Origin: Nonomuraea guangzhouensis
GTDB taxonomy: Bacteria; Actinomycetota; Actinomycetes; Streptosporangiales; Streptosporangiaceae
Length of the DNA: 64,000 bases
Assembly: GCF_019396345.1 (NCBI RefSeq)
Contig: NZ_JAHKRM010000002.1
Coordinates: 186,001 to 250,000 of the forward strand
Direction: 5' to 3'
In this document: positions 1 through 8,122 of the stretch, one piece after another
How positions within the stretch are numbered: the first letter of the stretch is position 1
Layout: each line of letters begins with the position of its first letter
The notes under the pieces: model-generated
What the model was told of the DNA's origin: nothing
Database searches by the model: none
What the model saw: the letters and a program-made list of their open reading frames with translations, nothing else
Position numbers and translations under genes: made by a program

Positions 1-1
1 C

Positions 2-1249
2 GACCAGTTGGACGGGCACCTCCTCGGCGCCGAACTCGCCCATCTCAACCCCTCGTACATCCCCACCCCGGCCGGCCTGGTCGTCTTCAGCGCCGACTAC
101 AAGTGGCTGACCCTCAGCGCGGTCAACCCGAAGGGCCTGGCGGTGAGCGCCGAGTGCCTGGCCAGAGGCACCGCGGCCGCGCTCCGCGGCGAGAAGCCGC
201 TCACCATGGGCCAGTCCCTGGCGGCCGGGCTCCGTGCCGGGCTGCTCGCGGCCGGCGTGCCGGTCTGGCTGAACACGCCGCTGCTCGACCTGCGCGTCGA
301 AGGCGGCCGCGTCACCGGCGTGGTCGTGACACGCAACGGCGTGGAGACGCTGGTCAAGGCCCGCCGCGGGGTCATCGTGGGTTCGGGCGGGTTCGAGCAC
401 AGCGCGGCGATGCGCGCGGAGTTCCAGCGGCAGCCCATCGGGACCGGCTGGACGGTCGGCGCCAAGGAGAACACCGGCGACGGCATCGAGGCGGGCGAAC
501 GGGCCGGGGCCGCGCTGGACCTGATGGACGACGCCTGGTGGGGGCCCGCGATCCCGCTGCCCGACCAGCCGTACTTCTGCCTGGCCGAACGTACGCTGCC
601 CGGCTGCATCCTGGTCAACGGCAACGGCGTGCGCTTCGTCAACGAGGGCGCGCCCTACAGCGACGTGGTCCACGTCATGTACGACCGCAACACGGCGGCG
701 AATCCGCACATCCCCGCCTGGCTGATCGTCGACCAGAACTACCGCAACCGCTACCTGTTCAAGGACGTCGCGCCGCTGCTGCCGCTGCCCGACTCCTGGT
801 TCACCAGCGGCGCCGCCTTCAAGGCCGCGACGGTGGAAGCGCTGGCGCAGAAGATCGGTGTCCCGGCGGCGGCGCTGCGCGCCACCGTCACCCGGTTCAA
901 CGGGTTCGCGACAACCGGCAAGGACACCGACTTCCATCGTGGCGACAGCGTCTACGACCGCTACTACGCCGACCCCTTCGTCAAGCCCAACCCCTGCCTG
1001 GCGCCGCTGTGGCTGCCGCCCTTCTACGCGTTCAAGATCGTCCCCGGCGATCTGGGCACCAAGGGCGGGATGCGTACGGACGCGCGGGCGCGGGTGCTCC
1101 GGGTGGACGGCTCGGTCATCCCCGGCCTGTACGCGGCCGGCAACGCCAGCGGCGCCGTCATGGGGCACAGCTACGCCGGCGCCGGCTCGACCATCGGCCC
1201 GGCCATGACCTTCGGCTACGTGGCCGCGAACGACATCGCCGCCTCATAA
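2..1249 (+). CDS. FAD-binding dehydrogenase, 3-ketosteroid delta-1-dehydrogenase-like (5' partial)
   Basis: This is the C-terminal part of a flavoprotein of the fumarate reductase / KstD superfamily. The frame is open to the left edge of the window (codons for D-Q-L precede the first possible start at 8), so the N-terminal dinucleotide-binding segment lies outside. The last 45 residues carry the family's closing FAD-binding signature, PGLYAAGN followed by GHSYAGAGSTIGPAM. Such enzymes carry out FAD-dependent desaturation or reduction of steroids and other cyclic substrates. No steroid-catabolic neighbours are visible, so the substrate is unknown. A 13-bp inverted repeat follows the stop codon. 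Confidence 0.85.
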   Translation, partial: DQLDGHLLGAELAHLNPSYIPTPAGLVVFSADYKWLTLSAVNPKGLAVSAECLARGTAAALRGEKPLTMGQSLAAGLRAGLLAAGVPVWLNTPLLDLRVEGGRVTGVVVTRNGVETLVKARRGVIVGSGGFEHSAAMRAEFQRQPIGTGWTVGAKENTGDGIEAGERAGAALDLMDDAWWGPAIPLPDQPYFCLAERTLPGCILVNGNGVRFVNEGAPYSDVVHVMYDRNTAANPHIPAWLIVDQNYRNRYLFKDVAPLLPLPDSWFTSGAAFKAATVEALAQKIGVPAAALRATVTRFNGFATTGKDTDFHRGDSVYDRYYADPFVKPNPCLAPLWLPPFYAFKIVPGDLGTKGGMRTDARARVLRVDGSVIPGLYAAGNASGAVMGHSYAGAGSTIGPAMTFGYVAANDIAAS

Positions 1250-1270
1250 CATCGCTTATTGACTCCACCT

Positions 1271-1338
1271 CATTGTGCCGGTAATCACGCTCACAGCCCT
1301 CAGAAAGACCATGTGATGCGCGGGATACCGGCACAATG
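1271..1338. repeat. 13-bp perfect inverted repeat with 42-nt interior
   Basis: CATTGTGCCGGTA (1271-1283) is repeated as its exact reverse complement at 1326-1338. An inner pair, ATCAC at 1284-1288 and GTGAT at 1313-1317, extends the potential hairpin. It lies between two convergent genes, so a bidirectional terminator is the simplest reading. The long interior and the AT-richer surroundings would also fit the remnant of a small mobile element. Confidence 0.6.
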
Positions 1339-1351
1339 CGCGATATGCCAG

Positions 1352-1810
1352 CTATTTTCGTCTGATATCGAGCCCCGCACTCATCCTGGCCACCATCGGC
1401 CGCCCACTGAAATGGCTCGGCCCCTTAACCGCTACGTTGCCGCTGGAATTACTCTTCAACGTCCTGACCGACAGCGGCAGGGCCGCCGCGTACGCGAGGC
1501 CGTACCAGAGCGTCGAGACCGGCCCGGCCGGCACGGCGGCGAGGCTGAGCGCCGCGACCAGGCCGAGCAGTGCGGCGGCGACCGCCGGGCGCCGGGCGGC
1601 CACCGCCATGACCGCGGCGCCGCCCAGCACGCCCACGGCGGCGAGGAGGTCGAGCAACAGCCACGCGTCCAGCAGCCCGGCCCGCGCGATCGCGTGCAGC
1701 AGCGGTCCCGGCACGGATCCGGTCCAGATCCAGGTGAGCCCGTCGTCCATCAGGTTGACGGCCGTGGGGAGCGCCACCAGCACGCTCACCACCCAGGCGC
1801 GGCTGATCAA
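1352..1810 (-). CDS. small integral membrane protein, possibly with an altered C-terminus
   Basis: The best start is TTG at 1808-1810, which overlaps the TGA stop of the upstream anti-sigma-like gene (TTGA, 4 nt) and gives 152 residues. The first 110 residues contain about four hydrophobic segments, including LVALPTAVNLM, a Leu/Ala-rich stretch and WYGLAYAAALPL. The family was not recognised. The last 40 residues are polar and do not resemble a membrane protein tail. The underlying DNA (about 1350-1460) is less GC-rich than its neighbours, so the 3' end may have been replaced. Coupling to the sigma/anti-sigma pair suggests a membrane or signalling role, but this is inference. Confidence 0.45.
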   Translation of the reverse strand: MISRAWVVSVLVALPTAVNLMDDGLTWIWTGSVPGPLLHAIARAGLLDAWLLLDLLAAVGVLGGAAVMAVAARRPAVAAALLGLVAALSLAAVPAGPVSTLWYGLAYAAALPLSVRTLKSNSSGNVAVKGPSHFSGRPMVARMSAGLDIRRK

Positions 1811-2976
1811 CGGACCCGGGCCAGGCGGTAGGAGGTGCCGTCGTTCCACAGGAGCCAGTCGCCCGCCGCGTACGCCAGGCCCTTGAACGCGAACGACTGG
1901 CCGCTGCGCGGATCGTAGACCAGGGACCGCCAGCCGGCCCCCTCACCGAGTACGAGCCCGCTGTACGCGATGAGCCGGTCACCCGCCGTGAGACGCGCGT
2001 ACAGACGGGGATAGCTGGCGTTGAAAGTTCTTCCGTCCGCCAATTGCATGCCTCCGCCCACGTTGATCTCCCCTGCCGGGGGTACGTGCGGGCCCTCGGT
2101 GACCCGCCAGTCGGCGCGGTCCGCCGTCCTGAGGACGCCGTCCACGACCCAGGCGAACGTGTCGCGGTTGGCCGCGCCCAGCCAGAGCTGGTACCGGTCC
2201 GCATCGGTCCGGACGTTCACCCCCTCGGGCAGCGGGCGCTCGGCGACCGGGGCCCCCGACTCGACGTCCACCTGGTGCAGGCCGTTGGCCTTGTAGGGGT
2301 CGACCACGAACAGGTCGGGATAGGAGAACGCGACGGCTTCTCCGGAAGCGCCGGGCACCGGGGCCGCCTTGGTGCAGCCCTTCGCCGCCCACGGCCGCAG
2401 CGTGGTGTCGCTGCCGACGATCGTCTCTCCACTGACCCACAGCGGAGTCCCGACCATGTTCTCCTGCATGACCGGTGTGGTGCCGTTCCGGTCCCGGCAG
2501 TAGAGGGGGGCGATCATGTTGGTCCCCGGCCATGCGCGGAAACCCGGTCCGGTGGCCGGTTCCGCGCCCGAGGCCGCACCCAGCGGGCGCAGTGGGCCGC
2601 CTTCCGGCCCCCACTCCCACAGCTTCTTCCGCGACCTGCCCAGGACGGTCCCGTCCTCGCCGAGCGACTCGGGAAAGAAGTCGGTGCCCTCCGTGGTCTT
2701 CGCCGGCAGGGCAGCCGAACCAGGGAGGTCGACCAGGTCGCCGAGCCCGTTGACGGAGTTGGCGACCGTCTGGCCCTCTCCACCGACCTGCCGCCACGCC
2801 ACCGGTACGGCCACCGCCAGCGCCACCGCGCAGGCCGCCGCCGCGAACGCCAGCGCCCGCCGCCGCCTCCGCCTGACCGCGACGCCTCGGTGGACGCGGT
2901 CGGCCAGGCCCGCGGGCGGAACCGTCCGGCCGGGGTCGCCCAGCACGGCGCCGAGCCGCGACTCCACGTCATCCAT
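1807..2976 (-). CDS. membrane-anchored anti-sigma-like protein of the SigE-family ECF operon
   Basis: The ATG at 2974-2976 overlaps the end of the sigma factor gene by 8 nt and gives 389 residues; longer versions would intrude into that gene. The protein starts with a short cytoplasmic region (1-40) ending in a run of arginines, followed by one Ala/Val-rich membrane segment (about 41-60). The remaining 330-residue extracytoplasmic domain is rich in Trp and Gly and may form a beta-propeller-like sensor (inference). Proteins of this layout downstream of SigE-family sigma factors are commonly regulators or sensors. No zinc-binding anti-sigma motif was seen, so the anti-sigma role rests on position and topology. 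Confidence 0.65.
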   Translation of the reverse strand: MDDVESRLGAVLGDPGRTVPPAGLADRVHRGVAVRRRRRRALAFAAAACAVALAVAVPVAWRQVGGEGQTVANSVNGLGDLVDLPGSAALPAKTTEGTDFFPESLGEDGTVLGRSRKKLWEWGPEGGPLRPLGAASGAEPATGPGFRAWPGTNMIAPLYCRDRNGTTPVMQENMVGTPLWVSGETIVGSDTTLRPWAAKGCTKAAPVPGASGEAVAFSYPDLFVVDPYKANGLHQVDVESGAPVAERPLPEGVNVRTDADRYQLWLGAANRDTFAWVVDGVLRTADRADWRVTEGPHVPPAGEINVGGGMQLADGRTFNASYPRLYARLTAGDRLIAYSGLVLGEGAGWRSLVYDPRSGQSFAFKGLAYAAGDWLLWNDGTSYRLARVR

Positions 2977-3460
2977 GATCGACCTCCTGGTTGTCGAGAG
3001 TGGTACGCAGCCTGGCGAGCGCCCGTGACGCCTGGCTCTTGACGGTGCCCGTGCTGCAGCCCAGCAGCCGGGCGATCTCCTTCTCACTGCGCTCCTCGAC
3101 GTAGCGCAGCACGAGGACCGCGCGCATCCGCGGGGGCAACTCGGCGAGCCGCGCCCTGAGGCTCGCGTCGGCGAGCAGACCTTCCAGCCCGCTGTCCTCC
3201 ACGGCGGGCTCGGGTGGGTCGGCCACCGTGACCTCCCGCCGGGGACGCCGCCAGCGGTTGGCCATGATGCGCAGCATCGCGGTGCGGACGTAACCCTCCG
3301 GATCGTCCTTGCGGACGACCCTGCGCCAGTGCACCCCCGTCCTGGTCAGCGCCTCCTGCACCAGGTCCTCGGCGTCATGCCGGTCGCCGGTCAGGACCAT
3401 GGCGTAGCGGTAGAGCGCCGCCAGCCGCGCGGCCACGAATGATGCGAACGGATCCTCCAC
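2969..3460 (-). CDS. RNA polymerase ECF sigma factor, SigE family
   Basis: This is a sigma-70 family regulator of about 163 residues. Region 2 is seen in LYRYAMVLTGDRHDAEDLVQ and region 4 in LPPRMRAVLVLRYVEERSEKE followed by the HTH at GCSTGTVKSQASRALARL. The GTG at 3458-3460 is preferred because homology to the family begins with the following EDPFASFVAAR. An upstream ATG at 3505 would add 15 atypical residues. There is no well-spaced ribosome binding site before this GTG, so the transcript may be leaderless. Its stop overlaps the anti-sigma-like gene, indicating co-expression. Confidence 0.85.
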   Translation of the reverse strand: MEDPFASFVAARLAALYRYAMVLTGDRHDAEDLVQEALTRTGVHWRRVVRKDDPEGYVRTAMLRIMANRWRRPRREVTVADPPEPAVEDSGLEGLLADASLRARLAELPPRMRAVLVLRYVEERSEKEIARLLGCSTGTVKSQASRALARLRTTLDNQEVDHG

Positions 3461-3628
3461 CCCTACAAGGACACATGAGGAGGGCAGAAGGTTGCGTCCG
3501 CCCACGAGTGCCGCAATTCACCATGAAGCTCAAATGCGGCTCAATATTAAAAAGACGTCCTTTCGCCCGGCTGGTTTTCCTGGAGCTGATAAATTCCTGA
3601 CCATCGAAACAAGAGACAGGAGAGAACA

Positions 3629-4000
3629 ATGACACTCACTCGTCAAGCCTTTACGGCCGCCCTTTCCTCGCTGGTCGTGGCCGGCGGCATGCTGGCCTTC
3701 GGCACCCCCGCCGAGGCCAGGTCCCAGTGCACGTCGACGGGCGCGGGTTATTTGTGCGTCAATGTGGATCCGCGCGGATATGACGCCTCCTACCAGAAGA
3801 CCTCCGGCAGCACGGCGCATGTCGACTTCAATCTCGTCTGCGCCAACGGGCGCTGGTTCGGCGACGAGGGCTCGTTCTACATCTCGGCCGGCGAGACCCG
3901 GACCTACACCTTCGCGGTGGGCTCCCAGGGCAGCTGCTTCCTGAAGCTGATCGACATGCGGACCGGAGCGACCTGGGAGACGCCCAGCATCAGCCGGTGA
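3629..4000 (+). CDS. small secreted protein of unknown function
   Basis: The protein has 123 residues with a clear Sec signal peptide (hydrophobic core LSSLVVAGGMLAF, likely cleavage after AEA near residue 30). The mature part is about 93 residues, has four cysteines that could form two disulfides, and is rich in Thr/Ser/Gly beta-strand-like sequence. A good ribosome binding site (GACAGGAGAG) lies before the ATG. It is transcribed divergently from the sigma factor operon and could be a target of it. No family was recognised. Confidence 0.75.
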   Translation: MTLTRQAFTAALSSLVVAGGMLAFGTPAEARSQCTSTGAGYLCVNVDPRGYDASYQKTSGSTAHVDFNLVCANGRWFGDEGSFYISAGETRTYTFAVGSQGSCFLKLIDMRTGATWETPSISR

Positions 4001-4100
4001 CCCGCCGCGCCGGTTGACAGCCTCGGGTGCCAACGTAGATCGTTCCCAGTGAAGATCCACTGGAACCCAGGTTGCTCAACGGCAGGCTGCTCTGGTGGCG

Positions 4101-4127
4101 GTGGCGGGCGCCTCATGGGCCCGCCAC
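4101..4127 (+). terminator. hairpin terminator after the small secreted gene
   Basis: A perfect 9-bp stem (GTGGCGGGC at 4101-4109 with GCCCGCCAC at 4119-4127) and a 9-nt loop lies 100 nt past the stop. There is no T-run. Confidence 0.55.
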
Positions 4128-4391
4128 GGCCGATCGGGACGCCCGATTATTCGCAACGCAGGCGAGCGGTCACCGAATGGAGGCATACGAAAGGGTGCCT
4201 TGACGCTGGCGAGCAGCCGGACATAGCATCGCCCCGAAATCGAAAAGGCGGGGGACTTAAACATCTTATGCGGCTCGGCCGACGCATTGCCAAAAGCAAA
4301 GGCGATCGGCGTTCCGTTGCGTAAGTAAAGCAGGAGGATCCACCTTGTCTTGTTCGGGCGCCCTGACCGGGCACATTCCTGAGCCGCACTT
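4128..4391 (+). promoter_or_regulatory. promoter and long leader of the glycan operon
   Basis: The stretch between the small secreted gene and the first operon gene holds no ordinary gene. TTGACG at 4200-4205 and TAGCAT at 4224-4229, spaced by 18 nt, resemble a principal-sigma promoter. This would give a leader of about 155 nt. The leader contains AT-richer sequence (about 4235-4330), a strong ribosome binding site at 4332-4338 and the short upstream ORF listed next. No known riboswitch was recognised. Confidence 0.5.
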
Positions 4392-4395
4392 ATGA
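4345..4395 (+). CDS. 16-residue upstream ORF (leader peptide) coupled to the decarboxylase gene
   Basis: AGGAGGA at 4332-4338 is a near-perfect ribosome binding site placed 6 nt before TTG at 4345. The frame encodes [16 protein letters not shown] and stops at TGA 4393-4395, which overlaps the ATG (4392-4394) of the next gene. That next gene has no ribosome binding site of its own, so its translation probably depends on this ORF. The last sense codon is TTA, a rare leucine codon in this DNA and the codon read by the developmental bldA tRNA in Streptomyces. Expression as a peptide is inferred. Confidence 0.55.
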   Translation: MSCSGALTGHIPEPHL

Positions 4396-5387
4396 GCCGG
4401 CCGACCGTGGCCATTACCGGTGGCGCCGGATTTCTCGGGTCGCATCTCTGTGAACGGTTTCTGGCCGAAGGTCATCAGGTCGTCTGCGTGGACAACTTTC
4501 TCACCGGATCGCTGGCCAACGTCGAGCACCTCATGGCCGAGGAACGCTTCCGGCTGGTCCGCGCCGACGTCTCGCTCCACCTCGTCATCCCCGGCGACCT
4601 GGACGCCGTCCTGCACTTCGCCTCCCCCGCCTCGCCGACGGACTACCTGCGATTACCGATCGACACGCTGCGCGTCGGCTCCAACGGCACGTTCAACGCG
4701 CTCGAGCTGGCCAAGGAGAAGGGCGCGCGGTTCGTGCTCGCCTCGACCTCGGAGACGTACGGCGACCCGCTGGTCCACCCGCAGCCGGAGACCTACTGGG
4801 GCAACGTCAACCCGGTGGGACCACGTGGCGTCTATGACGAGGCCAAGCGGTTCGCCGAGGCCACGACCATGGCCTACCGCCGTGCCCACGGCGTCGACAC
4901 GGCGATCCTGCGGATCTTCAACACGTTCGGGCCCCGGATGCGGCCGTTCGACGGGCGGGCGATCCCCACGTTCGTCCGCCAGGCACTGCTCGGCGAGCCG
5001 ATCACGGTCGCCGGTGACGGCAGCCAGACCAGGTCCATCTGCTACGTGGACGACCTGATCGAGGGGATCGTCCGGCTGTGCAACTCGGACCTGGACGGCC
5101 CGGTCAACATCGGCAACCCGCACGAGCTGTCCGTGCTCGCGCTGGCCGAGTGGATCAGAGAGCTCACCGGCTCCACGTCGGAGATCGAGTTCACGCCGCG
5201 CCCCCAGGACGACCCGACCGTGCGCCGCCCCGACATCACGCTGGCCAGAACCCGGCTGGGCTGGGAGCCGCGGACGCCGATCGAGGAGGGGCTGCTGCGC
5301 ACCATCGCCTGGTTCCGCCGGCACCAGCCATCGTGGCGCGCCGAAGAAGCCACGGCCCACGTCGACCTCACCACCGCGGGGACCTAG
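4392..5387 (+). CDS. UDP-glucuronate decarboxylase-like NAD-dependent epimerase/dehydratase
   Basis: The 331-residue extended-SDR protein has the Rossmann glycine motif GGAGFLGSH (10-18), TSETYGDP around 119-126 and the catalytic YDEAK (Y148, K152). The combination of TSE-YGDP, NPVGPR before the Tyr, and FNTFGPRM resembles UDP-xylose synthases, which convert UDP-glucuronate to UDP-xylose. A dTDP- or UDP-sugar 4,6-dehydratase is the main alternative. It opens the glycan operon and its stop directly abuts the ATG of the next gene. Codon 88 (4653-4655) is a rare TTA. Confidence 0.85.
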   Translation: MSRPTVAITGGAGFLGSHLCERFLAEGHQVVCVDNFLTGSLANVEHLMAEERFRLVRADVSLHLVIPGDLDAVLHFASPASPTDYLRLPIDTLRVGSNGTFNALELAKEKGARFVLASTSETYGDPLVHPQPETYWGNVNPVGPRGVYDEAKRFAEATTMAYRRAHGVDTAILRIFNTFGPRMRPFDGRAIPTFVRQALLGEPITVAGDGSQTRSICYVDDLIEGIVRLCNSDLDGPVNIGNPHELSVLALAEWIRELTGSTSEIEFTPRPQDDPTVRRPDITLARTRLGWEPRTPIEEGLLRTIAWFRRHQPSWRAEEATAHVDLTTAGT

Positions 5388-5750
5388 ATGGAATTCTCAC
5401 CAGCGCTCGCCGCGCATTTGCGCGCGATAGAAACGCGTGACCTGGACGGATTTCTGGCCACCGTCCACCCGGACGCCACGGTCATTCTGCCCAACGGAAA
5501 ACTGCTGACCGGAATAGACGCGATCGGCGAGTTCCACACCGCCTGGTTCGGCGACCCGGATTGGTCGCTCAAGACGGAGGTCATCCGGACGGAGACCTTC
5601 GGCGAATCAGCATTCGTGGTGCTGTCCGTCGCGTACGCCGATCTGGATCCCGAAGGCCGGCCGTACGAGAAGTCCTATTACCTCACGCTGTACTTCGCCC
5701 GAATCGACGGACGGTGGCTGCTCGTGCACGACCAGAACACCTTCAGCTGA
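5388..5750 (+). CDS. SnoaL/NTF2-like small protein
   Basis: This 120-residue protein has the cone-like NTF2 pattern: an N-terminal helix with AIETRDLDGFLATVHPDA, a central GIDAIGEFH segment, and C-terminal strands ending DGRWLLVHDQNT. Family members act as small isomerases, cyclases or ligand binders. The start ATG follows immediately on the TAG of the decarboxylase gene, so the two are co-translated. Its role in the operon is unknown; it may act on a sugar nucleotide or acyl intermediate. Confidence 0.8.
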   Translation: MEFSPALAAHLRAIETRDLDGFLATVHPDATVILPNGKLLTGIDAIGEFHTAWFGDPDWSLKTEVIRTETFGESAFVVLSVAYADLDPEGRPYEKSYYLTLYFARIDGRWLLVHDQNTFS

Positions 5751-5763
5751 GCGAGGTGGCCCC

Positions 5764-7098
5764 CTGAGCAGGCTTCGATCCACGATCAATCTCGCGCCGG
5801 TCGCCTACCATCTGGCCCGGATCCGGCGGCGGGAGCGCCTCGGCCACGCCGAGCAACTGGACCTCCAGGCGGGGCTGTTACGCACCCTGGTACGCCACGC
5901 CTACGAGAACGTCCCCCACTACCGGCGGCTCCTCGACCCGGCCATGGTCGAGCGATTACGGAGCGCCCGTGACCTGGCCGGCTTCCCCGCACTGGACCGC
6001 ATGGACCTGCACGGCGAGGCCGGCGACGAACTGCTCGCGACCGGCTTCACCGCCGAGAACACCCGCGCGGCCACCACCAGCGGCTCCTCCGGCATCCCGA
6101 TCACGATCCGCAACTCGGAACGGGATCTCGGCTACCTGCGCGCGACCTACCTCCAGGACATGCTGTCCAACCGGCTGCGCCCCACCGACCGGATCGCCTA
6201 TTTCCGGGTCAACCCGTTCCTGCGCCATCCGCTGGAGCGGTTCGGCGTCCTGCGGAACTTCCACATACCGACGGGCCGCTCGCTGGACGAGCAGGTGGCG
6301 GCGTTCCTGGCGGCCCGGCCGACCTTCCTGATCGGATTCCCCAACGTCATCCGGAGCGTCGTCGACGAGCTACGGCGGCGCGGCATCGAGCACCGAGGCG
6401 TCCGGACCGTGCTGTTCGGCGGCGAACGGCTGTCGCCGACCGCGCGGGCGCACATCCTCGACTACTTCGGCGCGGCCCACCGGGAGGTGTACGCCTCCGT
6501 CGAGGTCTTCACCATCGCCCGTACCTGCCCGCGAGGGGCGATGCACCTGCGGACGGCCGACCTGGTGGTGGAGGTCGAGCACGAGGACGGGACCGTCTCG
6601 GTGGAGGACGGCGAGGGTGACATCCTCATCACCCGCCTGCACAGCGAGGCGATGCCGTTGATCCGCTACCGGCTCGGCGACCGGGTCCGGATCGGTCCGA
6701 ACGACTGCCCCTGCGGGGTGGCGCGGACGCCGATCGTGCGGGAGGTGATCGGCCGCAGCCAGGACCGGATCGCCGGCACCGACGGCAGGCGCTACTACGG
6801 CGACTTCATCACCTTCCCCGTGCAGAGCTTCCCCGAGGTGAGCCGGATGCAGCTGGTCCAGGACCGGCCGGGCTCCCTGGAGGTGCGGGTGGTGCTGGCC
6901 CACGACGCCCGTCCCGCGGTGACGGCCGACATCCGGGACGCGGTCCTGCGGGCGGTGCCCGACCTCGAGGTCACCGTCCTGCCGGTCCAGGAGATCGTCC
7001 CGGAGGCCAACGGCAAGATCAAGCTCGTCAAGGTGCTCGATCTCGCCGGGGGTCCGCCGGACAAGCCGATGGAGAAAGGGGCCGCGGCGGATGTCTGA
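5764..7098 (+). CDS. CapK/PaaK-like adenylate-forming enzyme (first copy)
   Basis: The first ATG in frame (5944) is too late. Codons 5764-5943 encode a family-like N-terminus, including HAYENVPHYRRLL, which matches the second copy (RTRVPYYRD). The only plausible start is CTG at 5764, four bases after GAGGTGG at 5753-5759, giving about 444 residues. The ATP-binding motif TSGSSGIPITI is present, and the C-terminal IRYRLGDR and CPCG motifs are typical of phenylacetate-CoA ligase/F390 synthetase relatives found in capsule clusters. It probably adenylates a carboxylic acid. Two TTA codons lie at 5878 and 5956. The 3' end overlaps the glycosyltransferase by 8 nt. Confidence 0.8.
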   Translation: MSRLRSTINLAPVAYHLARIRRRERLGHAEQLDLQAGLLRTLVRHAYENVPHYRRLLDPAMVERLRSARDLAGFPALDRMDLHGEAGDELLATGFTAENTRAATTSGSSGIPITIRNSERDLGYLRATYLQDMLSNRLRPTDRIAYFRVNPFLRHPLERFGVLRNFHIPTGRSLDEQVAAFLAARPTFLIGFPNVIRSVVDELRRRGIEHRGVRTVLFGGERLSPTARAHILDYFGAAHREVYASVEVFTIARTCPRGAMHLRTADLVVEVEHEDGTVSVEDGEGDILITRLHSEAMPLIRYRLGDRVRIGPNDCPCGVARTPIVREVIGRSQDRIAGTDGRRYYGDFITFPVQSFPEVSRMQLVQDRPGSLEVRVVLAHDARPAVTADIRDAVLRAVPDLEVTVLPVQEIVPEANGKIKLVKVLDLAGGPPDKPMEKGAAADV

Positions 7099-8122
7099 TT
7101 CCTCTCTGCGGGAGAAGCCACCGATCACGAAACCGGCGGAGCGGCCACGGCTGGGTATCACCGCCATGATCCCGTGCTACAACGAGATCGCCTGCGTCGA
7201 GCGGGCGTACCAGGAGATCCGGTCCGAGCTGGCCGCCTACGACGACGTCGAGCTGCTCTTCGTCGACGACGGGAGCACGGACGGCACCCTTGAGGCGATC
7301 AAGGGCTTCGCCGCCGCGGATCCCCGGGTGAAGTACCTCTCCTTCGCCCGCAACTTCGGGCTGGAGGCGGCGTTCTCCGCCGGCTTCAAGTACGCCTCGA
7401 AGCCGTGGACCGTGCAGTTCGACGCCGATCTCCAGTCCCCGCCGGAAGAGATGCACCGCCTGGTGGACAAGGCGCTCGAAGGCTACGACGTGGTGTTCGC
7501 GGTCCGGGAGAACCGGCAGGACCCCTGGTACCGGCGGCTGGGCACGAGCGGCCACCAGCTGATCGCCCGCCGCTGGCTGGGCATCGAGCTGCCGCCCGGC
7601 GCGTCGGTGTTCCGTATCGTCAAGACCAGCGTGGCGCGCAAGGTGGTGGACAGCCGGCTGACCACGCCGTACTTCATCGCCACCGCGCCTCTCCTCGGCG
7701 CCCGCTACACCACGCTGCCCACCTCGCACCGCCCGCGCGTCGACGGCCAGGGCAAGTGGAACCTGCGCAAGCTGGTCTCCCATGCCGTCGAGCTCTTCGT
7801 CGGGTTCTCCTTCCGGCCGCTGGTGTGGCTGAGCGCGCTGGCCGCCGTCGTGGTGGTGGCCGGGGTGACGGTCCTGGCGCTGGCCCTGGCCGGCCGGTTC
7901 GGCCCGACCGAGCTGGCGGAGGCCAGCCTGGTCACCGGCCTGATCACGCTCGTCACGCTCGCGGTGGTCGCCCGCTATCTCGTACGGATGATGCGCGTAC
8001 AGGCGATCGGCGTGCCCCGCTACCAGATCAGGGAGGCCAACATCCCGATCCGGGCGGACGAGGCCCTGTACGGCTACGAGACCCCCTATGTCGGCACCGA
8101 GGTATGGGAGAACGCCTCATGA
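7091..8122 (+). CDS. GT2 membrane glycosyltransferase, polyprenyl-phosphate type (DPM1/GtrB-like)
   Basis: The 343-residue protein begins with a GT-A fold: MIPCYNE near 26-32, VDDGSTDGT at 58-66 and the metal-binding DAD at 111-113. Two C-terminal membrane helices follow (about 238-262 and 268-292). This is the layout of enzymes that transfer a sugar from its nucleotide to polyprenyl phosphate at the inner face of the membrane. The ATG overlaps the previous stop by 8 nt. With the flippase in the same operon it would supply or extend a lipid-linked sugar. Confidence 0.85.
   Translation: MSDSSLREKPPITKPAERPRLGITAMIPCYNEIACVERAYQEIRSELAAYDDVELLFVDDGSTDGTLEAIKGFAAADPRVKYLSFARNFGLEAAFSAGFKYASKPWTVQFDADLQSPPEEMHRLVDKALEGYDVVFAVRENRQDPWYRRLGTSGHQLIARRWLGIELPPGASVFRIVKTSVARKVVDSRLTTPYFIATAPLLGARYTTLPTSHRPRVDGQGKWNLRKLVSHAVELFVGFSFRPLVWLSALAAVVVVAGVTVLALALAGRFGPTELAEASLVTGLITLVTLAVVARYLVRMMRVQAIGVPRYQIREANIPIRADEALYGYETPYVGTEVWENAS

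Noticed and set aside
4235..4330. Riboswitch in the glycan operon leader
   Set aside because: The AT-rich leader was compared by eye with cobalamin and c-di-AMP/c-di-GMP riboswitch landmarks and none was found.
7405..8118. Long upstream extension of the ATP-grasp reading frame
   Set aside because: It runs through the glycosyltransferase gene in another frame and is Arg/Pro/Gly-rich shadow sequence; the ATGA overlap at 8119 marks the real start.
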